Below are positions 15,915 through 23,205 of a DNA stretch of 23,918 nt, in pieces. The DNA lies in the IMG/VR virus record IMGVR_UViG_3300048691_000301, positions 1 to 23,918 of that record; one strand, 5' to 3'. The notes beneath the pieces are model-generated. The model worked only from the letters and a program-made list of their open reading frames with translations, made no database searches and was not told the origin of the DNA. Origin of the DNA: a virus. Both the position numbers and the translations under genes were made by a program. Position 1 is the stretch's first letter, and each line of letters starts with the position of its first letter.

Positions 15915-15972
15915 AACCGGCTTTGGCCGGTACTCCGGGCAAAGTCCGGTTCAGCGAGTAGTTATGCCGCTG
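15915..15972 (+). promoter_or_regulatory. Structured 5' leader of the RNA ligase gene
   Basis: Arms 15915-15920 and 15946-15951 (AACCGG/CCGGTT), then CTTTG/CAAAG and CCGG/CCGG around a TACT loop, form about 15 base pairs with one bulged T and one G-G mismatch. An alternative fold gives two small hairpins whose loops (TTTG and CAAAG) are complementary. A second hairpin, CAGCG/CGCTG (15952-15956 and 15968-15972), follows. The ligase start is 29 bases downstream. It looks like a cis-regulatory RNA; I could not match it to a known riboswitch class. Confidence 0.6.
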
Positions 15973-16001
15973 GTTGTTAAACACATGAAAGGATGATCGC
16001 A

Positions 16002-16598
16002 ATGGAATTTCAAGACTTCCCGAAGATGGCGCGGCTGGCCCGCGATGTGATTGTGACCGAGAAGATCGACGGCACGAACGCGCAGGTTTGCATCGGCGAT
16101 GACGGCACGCTGCTGGCCGGCAGCCGCACGCGCTGGATTACCCCGGCTGATGACAATTTCGGCTTCGCTGCGTGGGTGGAATCGCACCGCGAAGAACTGC
16201 TGACGCTGGGGCCTGGACGCCACTTCGGCGAGTGGTGGGGCGCGGGCATTCAGCGGCGTTACGGCCTGACCGAAAAGCGGTTCAGCCTGTTCAATGTGCA
16301 GCGGTGGGCGTTGCACGACACAGCGCCGAAGACCTACCCGACGGCCGACCCGCGAGTGACGCGCACGCAAGACGTTTTGCCGCCCTGCTGCGGGCTGGTG
16401 CCGTTGCTGTACCAAGGCCAGTTTGACACGGCCGCCGTTGATGAGTGCATCGAACGCCTGCGGCTGACTGGCAGCCTGGCGGCGCCCGGATTCATGAAAC
16501 CCGAGGGGGTGGTGGTGTTTCACACGGCCGGCAACGTTGGCTTCAAGAAGACGCTCGAAAAGGACGATGTGCCGAAGGCGCTGGCCGCGCTGCAATGA
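16002..16598 (+). CDS. Minimal RNA ligase (covalent nucleotidyltransferase fold)
   Basis: The ATG at 16002 lies eight bases after AAAGGA, while the ATG at 15993 overlaps that site and was rejected. The 198-residue product carries the ligase core motifs in order: motif I E20-K21-I-D-G with K21 as the AMP-accepting lysine, motif Ia SRTR (41-44), motif III HFGEWWG (74-80), motif IIIa FSLFNV (94-99), motif IV EGVVVF (168-173) and motif V FKKTLE (181-186). This matches the T4 Rnl2-like RNA ligase family. It has only the catalytic domain, about 130 residues shorter than T4 Rnl2, so substrate choice may rely on partners. Such ligases seal nicked RNA, for example tRNA cut by host defence nucleases. 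The gene is coupled to the next gene by ATGA. Substrate is inferred. Confidence 0.88.
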   Translation: MEFQDFPKMARLARDVIVTEKIDGTNAQVCIGDDGTLLAGSRTRWITPADDNFGFAAWVESHREELLTLGPGRHFGEWWGAGIQRRYGLTEKRFSLFNVQRWALHDTAPKTYPTADPRVTRTQDVLPPCCGLVPLLYQGQFDTAAVDECIERLRLTGSLAAPGFMKPEGVVVFHTAGNVGFKKTLEKDDVPKALAALQ

Positions 16599-17011
16599 CT
16601 ACCACCTCCATCACCGCACTGCTGGCGCCCTACGCCGCAGCACTGGCAGGAATCCGCGACCGAGACCGTGGGCGCCTCACGCTGGCCGAGGCCCTGATCC
16701 GCCGGGAGGCGGCCCACGTCGCGGAGGTCCGCCGCGAGATGCCAATGCCTCTTGGCGGCTGGAAGAATGCGCTTCCGCTGGAGCATTACACACAGCTCGG
16801 ACGCTTCATCAAAGGCTCCAGGACTGGCAACATGCAGCCCCTGCGCATCTCCCGCGCCCAAAACAGCGACGCCGATCTGCGTGAAATCGCGGACACGCTG
16901 CTCAACGCCGAGAACGTCTACGTCGATGCACCAGAGTGCCGGGCCATGACGACGGACGAACTCATTGCCTACGCCGCAGACGCGCGGTATTTCGCTCAGG
17001 GGGCTGGTTGA
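16595..17011 (+). CDS. Hypothetical protein coupled to the RNA ligase, 138 residues
   Basis: The ATG overlaps the ligase stop as ATGA, so the two are translated together. Residues 1-50 are helical and basic (LLAPYAAALAGIRDRDRGRLTLAEALIRREAAHVAEVRREM). Residues 55-85 hold a basic patch (GGWKNALPLEHYTQLGRFIKGSRTGN), and 95-138 are acidic and helical (DADLREIADTLLNAENVYVDAPECRAMTTDELIAYAADARYF). No catalytic motif or membrane segment is seen and the family is not recognised. Coupling with a ligase that lacks an accessory domain makes an RNA-binding or ligase-partner role worth considering, as inference only. Confidence 0.75.
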   Translation: MTTTSITALLAPYAAALAGIRDRDRGRLTLAEALIRREAAHVAEVRREMPMPLGGWKNALPLEHYTQLGRFIKGSRTGNMQPLRISRAQNSDADLREIADTLLNAENVYVDAPECRAMTTDELIAYAADARYFAQGAG

Positions 17012-17034
17012 GCAACCCAGCACCAGGAGAAAAA

Positions 17035-17295
17035 ATGGCCACGAAAACGATCACCTGCAACACCGCTATGGCAACAACTGAGCATCCCGTGAAGCACCGT
17101 CTTCGCAAAGGCGGCAAGCCATCGCTCGCCGGCATCGTCGCCCCTGGCGCCCGCACCAAAGTGGTGACGGTCGCCCTTGGTGATCACCGCCTGGAGCAAC
17201 TGCGCGCACTCGCTGCGGAGCGCGGAGACATGACGCTGAACGTCAGCATGCTGATCCGCGAGGCGGTAGACGCGCTCCTTGAGCGCAGCGCGTAG
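17035..17295 (+). CDS. Small RHH-like DNA-binding protein, 86 residues
   Basis: The ATG at 17035 follows CAGGAG. The N-terminal 45 residues are basic and Gly/Pro-containing (KHRLRKGGKPSLAGIVAPGARTK). Residues 46-84 give a strand (KVVTVALGD), a helix (HRLEQLRALAAERG) and a second helix (NVSMLIREAVDALLER), the strand-helix-helix layout of ribbon-helix-helix repressors. It shares this layout and the basic Gly-rich N-terminus with the 4396 gene product, suggesting two diverged relatives. It may regulate one of the promoter-like repeats. It is the last plus-strand gene before the convergent polyvalent gene, with only 18 bases between and no clear terminator. Confidence 0.7.
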   Translation: MATKTITCNTAMATTEHPVKHRLRKGGKPSLAGIVAPGARTKVVTVALGDHRLEQLRALAAERGDMTLNVSMLIREAVDALLERSA

Positions 17296-17313
17296 CAGCC
17301 GCCCCGCACCACT

Positions 17314-20300
17314 TCACTTCAGCCCGGCCGTCGCGTCCATCGCCGCGGCCATGTAGGCGTCGATCGCCTGCCCGGCCAGGTCGTCGATCTCGGCATCCCC
17401 AGCGCGGCGCATCATCACGGCCTCGATCTTGTCGGCCAGGACTGGGTCCAGCATGTCGGGCGCGGTCTTGTCGATCACGCTGCGCAGGAAGTCGGCATCG
17501 GGGTCAGAAACGATGGGCGCCGCCACTGGCGCCGGCATCCCGATCTTGGCCAGCAACTCACTCACAACCCCTGAGGCGGCCTCGGTTCCGCTGGCATTGC
17601 GCCACGAGTTCGACTTGATGTCCAAGTAGCCGTTGAACCAGGGGCCAGAAGGAAGCGGGGTGTCGAAGTAGACGCGGGTGATCGGACCGTCGCCAATCCC
17701 CCATGGCTTTCCACCCTTCTCGCGAAGCGCCTTGATCATCAAGTTCTCCGGGGTGTTGTTTGCCAACCATGCGGCTTCAGCCTTCGCTGCCAAGGATGCG
17801 GCGTCACTGCCGCCACGCTGGCGCATCCCCGGCTTGGGGCCATTTCTCCGGATGTAGTTGGCGATGAACTCCTGCTTCTTTGCCGACTCGGCATCATCTG
17901 GCTGAGCTGCCACAGCAGCCGGCGCCATCGCCGGGCTGATCGTGGGTTCAATCGTCTCGGCGGATTGCTTCTTGGTCACTTTCGTCCCTTTTGGTTCAGC
18001 CATGGCTGCTTCAACCGCTGGTGATGCCTTCAGCTCATCCAGTCTTGCCCGGTATTTCTTCAGGTCTCGCTTGTGTGAAGCGATGGCCTTGCTGATTCCC
18101 GCAGTCTTGCCGGTATCACCACCAGCCGCTGCCAGATCGTGCTCCAGTCCAGAAATGATGGCCTGCTTTTTGTCGATCATCGGCAGAACCTCACCCGCAC
18201 GGTATTTTTTGAGCGGGTCAACCTTCTCAACCATCACGACCTCGCCCGCCATGACGAACAGCGCCGACACCAGCGCCTGCGGCTCTTCGCCCCACATCGC
18301 GCGCTGCCCGTTGATCATCACCCGATCGGCGCCGGCCTTGCCCACGTAGATCATGGCCTTGCCATCGCCGCCGAACACTGCGCGCCCCAGGATGCGCGTC
18401 CCCTTGCGGATGACGCCCTGGGGCTCGCCGCTGCCCACGCTGTCGAAGACCCCTTCGTGCTCGCTCGGGTCATCCGCTTCCCACCCGTCGCTCATCTCCG
18501 CGACCGAATCGAGGATGGCGCCCACCACCAGCGACCACGACACCGTGCCGCCGGCCGCCTTCACCGCCTCGTCGATCCCCTTCGCGGTGGCGAACTCGCT
18601 GTAGTCGGTCAGGTCGAGCGTATCGGCGAGCTGCGCCTTGAAGTCGTCGGTTGCCTTGTCGAAGGTGTAGGCGGCGTTGACGGCGGCCACTGGGTCGAAG
18701 TCGGGTTCAGGGTCAGGTTCCACGGGAGCGCGCTCCAGCCCCTTCGTCAGGTCAACGCCGAAGTACATGGCTGCAACCGCACCAGGGGCATACATCGCCT
18801 CAAAGTCGCGGCGCATCTTGACGCCGTTTTCGGTGGAGCCAGCCCCCGAGGTGATCGCTTTTTGCGCTTCGTCTTGGCTGATTCCGCGATCCTTGGCGAC
18901 AACGGCAGCGACTTGACCAAGCCACTCGGCGTAGGGGTCAGGCTGGGCGGCAGGGATGGGGGTGGTGGACACAGGCTCAATCTGCGCTGGCTCTTCCGCC
19001 ACCACAGCCGCCGGCCGGTCGAACAGCCCGATCGTCTCCACTCCCGGCCCGTACATCCGCTCCAGCTCGCGGTTCGCCGCGGCCACGATGTCCTTGAACG
19101 CCACCGGCTCGCTGTCGCCGAACATATCGCCGGTCTGGCGGCGCTGGATCTCGCCCTTGATGAAGGTGGCCATCGCCTTGAACGCTTCGCCCATGCGCTT
19201 GGCACTGCGGTTGTTCTTCGCGATGAACACCGCCATCGCCGCCACGTCCGGGTCGATGTCGCCGAAAAGTCCGGACTGCCCCACGAACTCCTCGACCGAC
19301 TGGCCGGCGTCCTTGGCCTGCCGGATCACGTTCGAGGCCCCGAGCAGCGCGTCCACGGCCTTCTGGTTCAGGCTCTTCTCCACCGCGTCGGTGAGCTTGC
19401 CCGTGGCTGCTCCGGCTGCATCGGGGTCCATCGCTGCGGCCTGGATGAACTCGGGCGCGGCGTGGTTCAGCGCCTTGACGATGTTCGCGATTTCGGGCTT
19501 CGCCACGTCGGCAGTCAGCTCCAGCAGCCGGTCGTCGGCGTAGGCTTTGGCGAAGATGGCGGCCTGCACGCGGGCGATCAGCGTGCTGGTCGGCTTGCCG
19601 TCGCTGGTGCTGTACTGCGCGGCCTCGGCCTCGCCCAGCGTGCGCAGGAACGCCGACAGGAACGGCACGTTCTCGGCCGCGGCCAGGTCGCCGTTCTCGG
19701 TCATCAGCGCGATCATGCCGTCGTCCATGCGGCGGGCGTCGCTCTTGGCCTTCTCGGTGGCGGTCATCGCCAGCGTGTCGGACTGGTTCGCCTCGATGGC
19801 GAAGGCGGCGCGGTCCACCTTGCTGGTGCGGATGCGCACGAGGACCGGGCGGCGCATCGCCTTCACCTTCTCCGGCTTCAGGCCGAAGTACGTGGCCTCG
19901 TCTTCGAGCCACGCGCGGTAGTCGTCCGCCTTGCCAGACTGGTAGGCCAGCACCACGGCCATCGTGCGCCCGTTGCCGGACTCGACCACGCCATCCGGGC
20001 CGATGATCGGGGCGCCCGAGTCGGCACGGCGCGACTTGCCAAGCAGGTCCGGGTCCAGATCGTTGGCCGTCTTGCGCACCCAGGCGATCGAAGCGTCGCG
20101 GCCCCGGTCGCGCGGCTGCAGTTCGGCCGGGAACGCCGGGTTCGCGTCGCCGGTGGACGGGTCGTGCGACGTGATCAGGCGATCGGCCTCGATCACGCTG
20201 TAGCCGGTCAGCACCTCGGTCCCCTTCGCGGTCTTCACCTTGGACTCGGCGCCTTCTGGGGTCAGGGCTTCGGGCTGGGTGTCGCCGAACAGGTCAGCGG

Positions 20301-22578
20301 CTGGCGGTTCGGCGGGGGCGGCCGGCGAAGTTGGGGCAGCCACTGGCGCAGGGCCAGGGCCCGGATTGGTTTTTGCAAGCTTCTCGCGATGAGCCGCCAT
20401 CCGCGCCTCGGATTCTGCCTTGAACTTCGCCGCGCCATCCGCCTTGACGCGGGCAACGGTTTCGGCCGTGTTCCCGCCCGCCACCGGGATGCCAAGCGCC
20501 TCGGCGTGGTCGCGATGCGCGGCCCATGTCAGGACGCTTGGCGCATCCAGCGGCGCGAACGCCCCGCGAATGAGCGGCTTCCATGCAGCATAGGCGGCAG
20601 CCACTTCGTCGCTGGCCGTGGCCTTCGGTGCGTAGGGCCTGATGGAGCGCATCTGCTCTGGGTGCGCCTGCATGATCGCCTCCAGCCGGTACACCTCGGC
20701 CAGTTTCGCAGTAGATTCAGCATTCGCAGCAGCCACAGCCTCACCACGGATGCGCTGGTAGTCCGGCCAGTCGTTGTCGAGCGCCAGGGCAGCAGCGGCA
20801 CCGGACAGGATCGGGTTCTCCTTGGCCCGCGGGTCTTCGCTGGGCTTGATGGCGACAGGCGCGGAAACCGGTTCCGGTTCAGCCACCTTCACCGGCGCCC
20901 GGCTGTCGATCTCGGCCGCCAGCGCGTCAGGCGACTTCGACAGGTCATCACGGATGGCAGCCACGCCCTCGCCGTCGATACTGATCTGGTAGGTCACACC
21001 GACAATGTTCGACCCTTTAGGGGATGGGCGGAAGTCGGCATTCAACTTTAACCCGGCAGAATTGGTCATCGGCCACTTCCATGTTGGGGCATCCCACCCC
21101 AACTTGCGCGCCGCATTTCTGGTGTCGATGACACGCTGATTGAACTGGTTATCGAGCGTGTCCTGCCAGTACGCCTCAGCCTCCTGGTTGCCGTACACCA
21201 TGGCATATTGATCCGCAGACATCATCTTGCCCGCCACGCCGGGTAGGTCAGCCGGTTTGATGTGCTTCCAGTCTGGTGCTGTAGCGATGGCGTCAACCGG
21301 CTGGGCCGGGATGACGGCCGCCGGCGCAGCAACCACCTTCGGCGCCTTCGCCGCCGCGCTCGCCCGCACTTCCTGCGCCCGCTCCAGTTGCACCTTCAGC
21401 CCGTCCAGCGTCTGCTCCAGCCCGGCGATCTCGCCCTGCAGGCCCTCGATCTGCGCGGCCCGCTCGCCGGCTTTCGCGTTCACGCGCAGGAACGCCGCGC
21501 TGTTCTTCTCGACCAGAGCCATGATCCGCCGCGCCACGTCGCGCGGGCTCAAGTCCTTGCCCTTCTCGGGCGCGACCACGATGGTCACGTCCTTCTTGTT
21601 GATCACCCACCGCGCCGACACCAGCACGTCCATCGGCGCGAGCTTGGCGGGCGTGGTGTCCGGGTTGTGGAACCAAATCGTCAGCGTCTGGCCGTCCGAC
21701 ATGCCGTAGATCACCGGGATCTGCATCGTGCCCTTCAGGCGCACCGGCTCGCCGATCTCGACCATCTGCGGCTGCACCGCCTTGCCAGCCGCCTTGAGCA
21801 CGGCCAGGATCTGGTCCGTCTTCGGCTTCAACATCCCCGCCTCGACCACCAGCGCGTCCAGGACGATCAGGTGCTCGATGTCCGGGTCCGACAGCGCGTC
21901 GTCCATCGTCATCGGGTCCGTAAGCAGGTCGTCGCCCACGTCGTCCAGGCGGATGTCGTAGAGCACCTTGCCGATCGACTGCCCCATGGGCGTGGCGTGT
22001 TGGTCCCAGAGGACGGGCTTCATGGTCGATTCCTTTTTCGTTTCGGGTGCCGACAGCAGATCCGCTGCCGATCGGATCGGCGCCGTGCGGTCGCCTGACT
22101 TGAGCCACCAGCGCAACTGCGCCAGCGTGATGCGCACCATGCTCCCCAGGCCCTGCCAGCCGGGCGAGTAGGAGCCGATGTAGCCGGCGCGGGCCAGCTC
22201 TTCGGTGCCGAACCCGAGCATCACCTTGTGCTCGTCGAATTCCCCGTCCGGGTTGACCTGGTTGACCACCCAGACATGCGGCGACTCGGGCACAACGCCG
22301 ATGAATACGTCCACCGGGTCGCCATCGGCGCCGCGGGTGCCGGCGAAGTAGCCGTAGTGGGCCGCCAGCCGGGTGCGCCATGGCTGGCCGTCCGTGTCGG
22401 TGCCAGTGCGGAACGTGCCCTCGGGGTTTTCGATGCACAGATCCATCCCGTGCAGGCGGAACCGGCCCATGCGGTAGTTGCCCGCCAGCTTCTGCGCGGG
22501 GGTCGGCTCGGGCGTGGCGTTGCGGCCGGTCGCCGCGGTGTGCGCGGCATCGGTCAGCCGCGCGTGCAGTTGGGACAT
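17314..22578 (-). CDS. Polyvalent protein: inorganic-pyrophosphatase-like domain plus DdrB-like ParB domain
   Basis: The ATG at 22578 with AAGGAG six bases upstream gives 1754 residues; the ATG at 22665 lies upstream of the promoter-like block and was rejected. Residues 30-150 resemble phage inorganic-pyrophosphatase-like domains: HYGYFAG followed by the metal-binding signature D85-G-D-P-V-D90. After M186 comes a separate domain with a coiled coil (365-405). Residues 785-1000 match the DdrB-like ParB superfamily, with the signature GVVESGNGRTMAV (863-875), and a helical extension reaches about 1180. Further domains lie at 1295-1455 and 1570-1680, joined by Pro/Ala linkers. Multi-domain polyvalent proteins of this kind are known in phages and conjugative elements and are thought to be delivered with the DNA. 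The exact biochemical role is unproven. Confidence 0.85.
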   Translation of the reverse strand: MSQLHARLTDAAHTAATGRNATPEPTPAQKLAGNYRMGRFRLHGMDLCIENPEGTFRTGTDTDGQPWRTRLAAHYGYFAGTRGADGDPVDVFIGVVPESPHVWVVNQVNPDGEFDEHKVMLGFGTEELARAGYIGSYSPGWQGLGSMVRITLAQLRWWLKSGDRTAPIRSAADLLSAPETKKESTMKPVLWDQHATPMGQSIGKVLYDIRLDDVGDDLLTDPMTMDDALSDPDIEHLIVLDALVVEAGMLKPKTDQILAVLKAAGKAVQPQMVEIGEPVRLKGTMQIPVIYGMSDGQTLTIWFHNPDTTPAKLAPMDVLVSARWVINKKDVTIVVAPEKGKDLSPRDVARRIMALVEKNSAAFLRVNAKAGERAAQIEGLQGEIAGLEQTLDGLKVQLERAQEVRASAAAKAPKVVAAPAAVIPAQPVDAIATAPDWKHIKPADLPGVAGKMMSADQYAMVYGNQEAEAYWQDTLDNQFNQRVIDTRNAARKLGWDAPTWKWPMTNSAGLKLNADFRPSPKGSNIVGVTYQISIDGEGVAAIRDDLSKSPDALAAEIDSRAPVKVAEPEPVSAPVAIKPSEDPRAKENPILSGAAAALALDNDWPDYQRIRGEAVAAANAESTAKLAEVYRLEAIMQAHPEQMRSIRPYAPKATASDEVAAAYAAWKPLIRGAFAPLDAPSVLTWAAHRDHAEALGIPVAGGNTAETVARVKADGAAKFKAESEARMAAHREKLAKTNPGPGPAPVAAPTSPAAPAEPPAADLFGDTQPEALTPEGAESKVKTAKGTEVLTGYSVIEADRLITSHDPSTGDANPAFPAELQPRDRGRDASIAWVRKTANDLDPDLLGKSRRADSGAPIIGPDGVVESGNGRTMAVVLAYQSGKADDYRAWLEDEATYFGLKPEKVKAMRRPVLVRIRTSKVDRAAFAIEANQSDTLAMTATEKAKSDARRMDDGMIALMTENGDLAAAENVPFLSAFLRTLGEAEAAQYSTSDGKPTSTLIARVQAAIFAKAYADDRLLELTADVAKPEIANIVKALNHAAPEFIQAAAMDPDAAGAATGKLTDAVEKSLNQKAVDALLGASNVIRQAKDAGQSVEEFVGQSGLFGDIDPDVAAMAVFIAKNNRSAKRMGEAFKAMATFIKGEIQRRQTGDMFGDSEPVAFKDIVAAANRELERMYGPGVETIGLFDRPAAVVAEEPAQIEPVSTTPIPAAQPDPYAEWLGQVAAVVAKDRGISQDEAQKAITSGAGSTENGVKMRRDFEAMYAPGAVAAMYFGVDLTKGLERAPVEPDPEPDFDPVAAVNAAYTFDKATDDFKAQLADTLDLTDYSEFATAKGIDEAVKAAGGTVSWSLVVGAILDSVAEMSDGWEADDPSEHEGVFDSVGSGEPQGVIRKGTRILGRAVFGGDGKAMIYVGKAGADRVMINGQRAMWGEEPQALVSALFVMAGEVVMVEKVDPLKKYRAGEVLPMIDKKQAIISGLEHDLAAAGGDTGKTAGISKAIASHKRDLKKYRARLDELKASPAVEAAMAEPKGTKVTKKQSAETIEPTISPAMAPAAVAAQPDDAESAKKQEFIANYIRRNGPKPGMRQRGGSDAASLAAKAEAAWLANNTPENLMIKALREKGGKPWGIGDGPITRVYFDTPLPSGPWFNGYLDIKSNSWRNASGTEAASGVVSELLAKIGMPAPVAAPIVSDPDADFLRSVIDKTAPDMLDPVLADKIEAVMMRRAGDAEIDDLAGQAIDAYMAAAMDATAGLK

Positions 22579-22657
22579 CAGTGGCTCCTTCGGGATGGCC
22601 GATTGTCCCGGAAAGTATAGAAAAGAACGTGCAAGCACCGAAAATAACATCGGAAAA
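22579..22657 (-). promoter_or_regulatory. Divergent promoter/operator region
   Basis: On the minus strand TATACT (plus 22614-22619) is a good -10 box about 36 bases upstream of the polyvalent gene start; the -35 is weak. CCGAAAATAACATCGG (22638-22653) has CCGA/TCGG dyad ends, and GTGCAAGCAC (22629-22638) is a perfect palindrome. Read on the minus strand, TTTTCCG and GTTATTTTCGG repeat the words found at 3958-3980. The palindrome may be the operator of the adjacent helix-turn-helix gene. Confidence 0.5.
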
Positions 22658-23181
22658 TGCGCCAACGCACTTCAATGGCCGACCAGCCGACCACCCCACA
22701 GCCACAGCCCATGAGCGACCAGACGCACCACACGATCACCGCCCCGCCATCCGCCCAGCCGCAGGGCCATGGCCTGTTGCTGCCAACTTCCATGGCGGCG
22801 GCGATGCTCGGCACATCGAACCGACATGTGCAGATGCAAGCTGAAGCTGGGCGCCTGCCGTTTTCGAGCACGCCTAGCGGGCACCGGCGCATCGCCGTTG
22901 CGGATGTCGTCGCAGCGGTGCATGGGAGCGGCATCCCCGGCTTCTGCGCCGACGACACGCTCATCTCGCTGTCCGCTGCTGCGAGCCTGTGCGGCACCAC
23001 CCCCACCCGATTTAAGGAATCCGCTGACGCCATCGGCGTGCCACTGGGCCGAACGCTTGGCGCCAAGCAAGAGGCCCGCGGGCATCTCCGCGTGATGCAA
23101 CGCGACATCGACCGAGTGCGCCAGCAGCTCCTGCTCCCCCGCCATCCCGGCACCCCCAGTTCCCCCACCGCAGCGCGATAA
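22657..23181 (+). CDS. Double helix-turn-helix regulator (MerR/excisionase-like), 174 residues
   Basis: The start is uncertain: ATG codons at 22657, 22675 and 22711 all lack a good Shine-Dalgarno. Residues 1-38 are Pro/Gln-rich and probably disordered. Residues 40-90 form a MerR/excisionase-type domain: LLPTSMAAAMLGTSNRHVQMQAEAGRLPFSSTPSGHRRIAVADVVAAV. The S-x-x-x-x-A-x-x-L-G-x-S turn, the wing G-x-L-P and the GHRRI segment are the usual landmarks. Residues 100-155 repeat the pattern more loosely (ISLSAAASLCGTTPTRFKESADAIGVPLG...GHLRV), suggesting a second winged helix. It lies divergently from the polyvalent gene and probably controls the shared promoter. It could also control the tail-fibre-like gene downstream. 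Target is inference. Confidence 0.78.
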   Translation: MRQRTSMADQPTTPQPQPMSDQTHHTITAPPSAQPQGHGLLLPTSMAAAMLGTSNRHVQMQAEAGRLPFSSTPSGHRRIAVADVVAAVHGSGIPGFCADDTLISLSAAASLCGTTPTRFKESADAIGVPLGRTLGAKQEARGHLRVMQRDIDRVRQQLLLPRHPGTPSSPTAAR

Positions 23182-23205
23182 CTCGCCAGACAGAGAACCA
23201 CCACC

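Noticed and set aside
15915-15972. tRNA or known riboswitch
   Set aside because: No cloverleaf or anticodon arm can be drawn, and no conserved core of a riboswitch class that I know is present.
18139-21051. 970-residue plus-strand ORF
   Set aside because: It is antisense to the ParB-domain polyvalent gene; no motifs and a strong Arg/His/Leu bias.
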